From Lysobacterales bacterium 63-13 (GTDB lineage Bacteria; Pseudomonadota; Gammaproteobacteria; Xanthomonadales; Rhodanobacteraceae): DNA of 64,000 nucleotides. Both the position numbers and the translations under genes were made by a program. Below are positions 61,646-64,000 of this stretch, piece after piece; position 1 is the first letter of the stretch, and each line of letters begins with the position of its first letter. The notes beneath the pieces are model-generated. The model made no database searches. It was not told where the DNA came from and was given only the letters and a program-made list of their open reading frames with translations. The stretch covers positions 79,212-143,211 of the forward strand of contig MKWR01000029.1 of the NCBI GenBank assembly GCA_001899855.1, in the 5' to 3' direction.

Positions 61646-62632
61646 TCAGCCTGCGAGTGCGATCGCCAGTTGCACGGCCGCGCGCAGGCTGCCGGCGTCG
61701 GCGCGGCCACTGCCGGCAAGATCGAGTGCGGTGCCGTGATCGACCGATGTGCGCACGTAGGGCAAGCCGAGCGTCACATTGACGGCATGTCCGAAACCCG
61801 CGTGCTTGAGCACCGGCAGGCCCTGGTCGTGGTACATGGCGAGGACGGCATCGAAGTGCTGCAGGTGCCGTGGCACAAAGGCGCTGTCCGCCGGCAACGG
61901 GCCGATCAGGTTGAGCCCTTCGTCGCGCAATTGTTCGATGACCGGGGTGATCGTGTCGATTTCCTCACGGCCCATGTGGCCGCCTTCACCGGCATGCGGA
62001 TTCAGGCCGAGCACGGCGATGCGCGGCTGCTCGATGGCAAAGTGCCGGCGCAGGTCGGCATGCAGGATGCGCAGGGTGCTGGCCAGTCCTTCGCACGTGA
62101 TCGCCGCGGGCACCGCTGACAAGGGCAGGTGGGTGGTGGCCAGGGCGACGCGCAGGCGATCGGCGACCAGCATCATCACCACCTCGCAGTCCGCACGCTC
62201 GGCAAAGAAACCGGTGTGGCCACTGAACGCATACCCGGCATCGTTGATGATGCCCTTGTGCACCGGCGCAGTGACGATGGCATCGAACTCGCCCGATTGC
62301 GCGCCCTCGGCGGCACGGGCGAGGATGTCGAGCACGTGGCGGGCGTTGCGCCGATCAAGCTGGCCGGCGCGCGAGGGTACGGCCAGGGGCACGTCGATGA
62401 CGGCGATGCGGCCGCTCTTGCCGACAGGCGTGCCAGCGTCATGGGCATCGAGCGCAAGCTGCCGTCCGTCGGCCCGGGCGCGCTCGATGAGCAGTTCGGC
62501 ATTGCCGATGAAGACCAGGTCGGCGGCGAATTCCCCGGCGCTGATGGCACCGAGCAGTTCCGGGCCGATGCCGGCGGGTTCGCCGGCGGTCAGCGCAATC
62601 CGCGGGCGCTCAGCTGCCGCTGCCGCTGGCAC
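61646..62632 (-). CDS. pdxA: 4-hydroxythreonine-4-phosphate dehydrogenase
   Basis: Pyridoxal phosphate synthesis, oxidising 4-phosphohydroxy-threonine. GTG 62632, inside the end of surA (23-base overlap), gives 328 residues against 329 in E. coli; there is no ATG nearby. N-terminal IALTAGEPAGIGPE, then metal-ligand His in SGHTGFFAE, NPHAGEGG and MYHDQGL. The overlap with surA implies translational coupling. Confidence 0.95.
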   Translation of the reverse strand: MPAAAAAERPRIALTAGEPAGIGPELLGAISAGEFAADLVFIGNAELLIERARADGRQLALDAHDAGTPVGKSGRIAVIDVPLAVPSRAGQLDRRNARHVLDILARAAEGAQSGEFDAIVTAPVHKGIINDAGYAFSGHTGFFAERADCEVVMMLVADRLRVALATTHLPLSAVPAAITCEGLASTLRILHADLRRHFAIEQPRIAVLGLNPHAGEGGHMGREEIDTITPVIEQLRDEGLNLIGPLPADSAFVPRHLQHFDAVLAMYHDQGLPVLKHAGFGHAVNVTLGLPYVRTSVDHGTALDLAGSGRADAGSLRAAVQLAIALAG

Positions 62633-63929
62633 CGGCGGCTCCCGGCAAGCGGATCTCGATGTAGGCCTCGGCGCGGATCTGGCGCAGGAAATTGCCGTAT
62701 TCCTCTTCGGCCTTGCGCGAGCCGAGGGTCTGCCGCGCCTTGTCGCGTTCGGCTTCCGCGGTCTTGTCCTCGGTGCGTGTCGCCAGCGGCTCAAGGATGT
62801 GCCAGCCGGCGTCGCTGAGGAAGGGTTCGCTGATTTCGCCGACCTTGGTCTCGGTCAGCATTTCGGCGATCTTGCTGCCGTAGGCACCCTTGACGAACCA
62901 GCCCATGTCGCCGCCAAGGTTGGCGGTGCCGGTGTCGTTGGAGAACTCCTTGGCCAGCTTGGCGAAATCCTCGCCGGCAAGGATGCGCGCACGCAGGTCG
63001 CGAATGGTCTTTTCCGCCTGCGCCGCGCTGACAATTTCGGTGATGCGCACGAGGATGTGGCGCGCATGGTATTCGGTGACCAGGTCGCTGGCCGCCTCGC
63101 GGCGTTCGATCAGCTTGATGATATGGAAGCCGTTCGGGCCGCGCACCGGCGGTGCGCTCTGGCCGATCTGCAGTTTCTCGGCAATCTCGGCAAATGCCGG
63201 CGGCAGCTCGTCGTAGCTGCGCCAGCCGAGATCGCCACCATCCAGCGCGTTCTGCGCATCGGAATAGCGGATCGCCGCGGCTGCGAAATCCATGCCGCCC
63301 TGGATCTGCCTGGAGACATCCTCGGCCTTGGCCTGGGCGGCAGCGATCTGTTCCGGGCTTGCGCCATCGGGCAGGGTGATCTGGATGTGGCCCAGGTGCA
63401 GCTGGCCGCGCTTGACGCCGCCATTCTTGAGCAGCAGTTCGATCTCGGTATCGCTGACCTGGACGCGACTCTGCACCACGCGCTGGCGCAGTTTCTGGAT
63501 CAGTGACTCGTCGTGGACATTGTGGCGGAACTGCTCCCACGACATGCCCTGGCGGGTGATCGCCTGGCGCAACTGGTCGACATCCATGCGGTTCTGCGCG
63601 GCTATCTGGCCGAGGGTCTGGTCGATCTCCGAATCGGCAATGCGGATGCCGGTTTCATCGGCGCGGGCAACCTGCAGTTTGCTCATGATCAGGCGATCGA
63701 GCACCTGCCGCTCGAGCTCGGCGCGCGGCGGCAACTGCTGCGGATTGTTGGCGTACTGGGCCTGGACGGTGGCGACCTGGCGCTCCAGTTCGCTGCGCAG
63801 GATGACGTCACCATCGAGGACGGCGACGATGCCATCGAGCTTTTCGGTCGGCATCAATTGCGCCTGGGCAAATGGCGCGGCAGAGGCGAGGAGCAGGATC
63901 AGGGTGGCGAGCAGCTTGTTCATGCGCAT
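62610..63929 (-). CDS. surA: Periplasmic chaperone / peptidyl-prolyl isomerase SurA
   Basis: Main periplasmic chaperone for outer-membrane proteins. 439 residues from ATG 63929 (ATG 63923 two codons in is possible). Signal peptide about 1-23. N-terminal chaperone domain (about 25-170: LDGIVAVLDGDVILRSEL), two parvulin domains (about 175-275 with GPNGFHIIKL and 285-385 with HARHILVRI and GDMGWFVKGAYG), and a C-terminal helix. A short Gly/Ser-rich tail ends it. lptD is expected just beyond the window edge. Confidence 0.96.
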   Translation of the reverse strand: MRMNKLLATLILLLASAAPFAQAQLMPTEKLDGIVAVLDGDVILRSELERQVATVQAQYANNPQQLPPRAELERQVLDRLIMSKLQVARADETGIRIADSEIDQTLGQIAAQNRMDVDQLRQAITRQGMSWEQFRHNVHDESLIQKLRQRVVQSRVQVSDTEIELLLKNGGVKRGQLHLGHIQITLPDGASPEQIAAAQAKAEDVSRQIQGGMDFAAAAIRYSDAQNALDGGDLGWRSYDELPPAFAEIAEKLQIGQSAPPVRGPNGFHIIKLIERREAASDLVTEYHARHILVRITEIVSAAQAEKTIRDLRARILAGEDFAKLAKEFSNDTGTANLGGDMGWFVKGAYGSKIAEMLTETKVGEISEPFLSDAGWHILEPLATRTEDKTAEAERDKARQTLGSRKAEEEYGNFLRQIRAEAYIEIRLPGAAGASGSGS

Positions 63930-64000
63930 GAAGTTTCCGCAGGAGCCGGAAGAAACGGGGCTGGATTGTAAGGGGCTGCAGCCGCAGCGGCGTTAACAAA

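Overview
The window is GC-rich, densely coding and carries no tRNA, rRNA or CRISPR. Gene content and order point to a gammaproteobacterium of the Xanthomonadales/Lysobacterales (inference). The main reasons are a type II secretion operon in the Xanthomonas xps order E-F-G-H-I-J-K-L-M-N-D with a lipoprotein secretin, the surA-pdxA-ksgA-apaG-apaH cluster, and heptad-like GGGAATx intergenic repeats of the kind I remember from that order. The family (for example Rhodanobacteraceae) cannot be settled from the sequence alone.

Layout. 1-1242 is the 3-prime end of a DUF11-repeat surface protein with an IPTL-CTERM sorting tail. 1.3-11 kb is housekeeping on the minus strand (coaE, pyrF, ettA, valS, holC, a small membrane gene, pepA) with upp inserted on the plus strand. 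11-17 kb holds lptF-lptG, an RDD protein, xerD and three tandem dsbC-like genes with different active-site dipeptides. 17.3-33.7 kb is one tightly coupled plus-strand run: purL, an exosortase-H-associated-type membrane protein, gspEFGHIJKLMND, and a small lipoprotein. 33.9-38.2 kb carries two exported proteins of unknown function and a parvulin-type PPIase. 38.5-44.2 kb is a small polysaccharide module: Wzm/Wzt-type ABC exporter, methyltransferase, a large unknown protein and a family 2 glycosyltransferase.

44.2-53.5 kb is mixed: DUF486, PilZ, YbbP/YbbA exporter, tesA, an alpha/beta hydrolase, a REP-like repeat block, a RegB/RegA-type redox two-component system, DUF1328 and a PAP2 phosphatase. 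53.6-58.2 kb is dgkA, terC, rlmI, lgt, thyA, folA. 58.4-63.9 kb on the minus strand is apaH, apaG, rsmA, pdxA, surA, with an EamA transporter inserted on the other strand.

A theme of the window is the cell envelope: LPS transport (lptFG), lipoprotein maturation (lgt), outer-membrane protein folding (surA), periplasmic disulfide isomerisation (three DsbC), type II secretion, polysaccharide export and exosortase-type sorting. The most unusual signals are a GspE that lacks all four zinc-binding cysteines, an exosortase-H-type protein translationally coupled between purL and gspE, a repeat family that has entered the secretion operon and even coding sequence (valS, gspH leader, stop codons of folA, tesA, gspG), and a 621-residue polysaccharide-cluster protein that looks like a PqqD-like domain fused to a glycosyltransferase-like domain.
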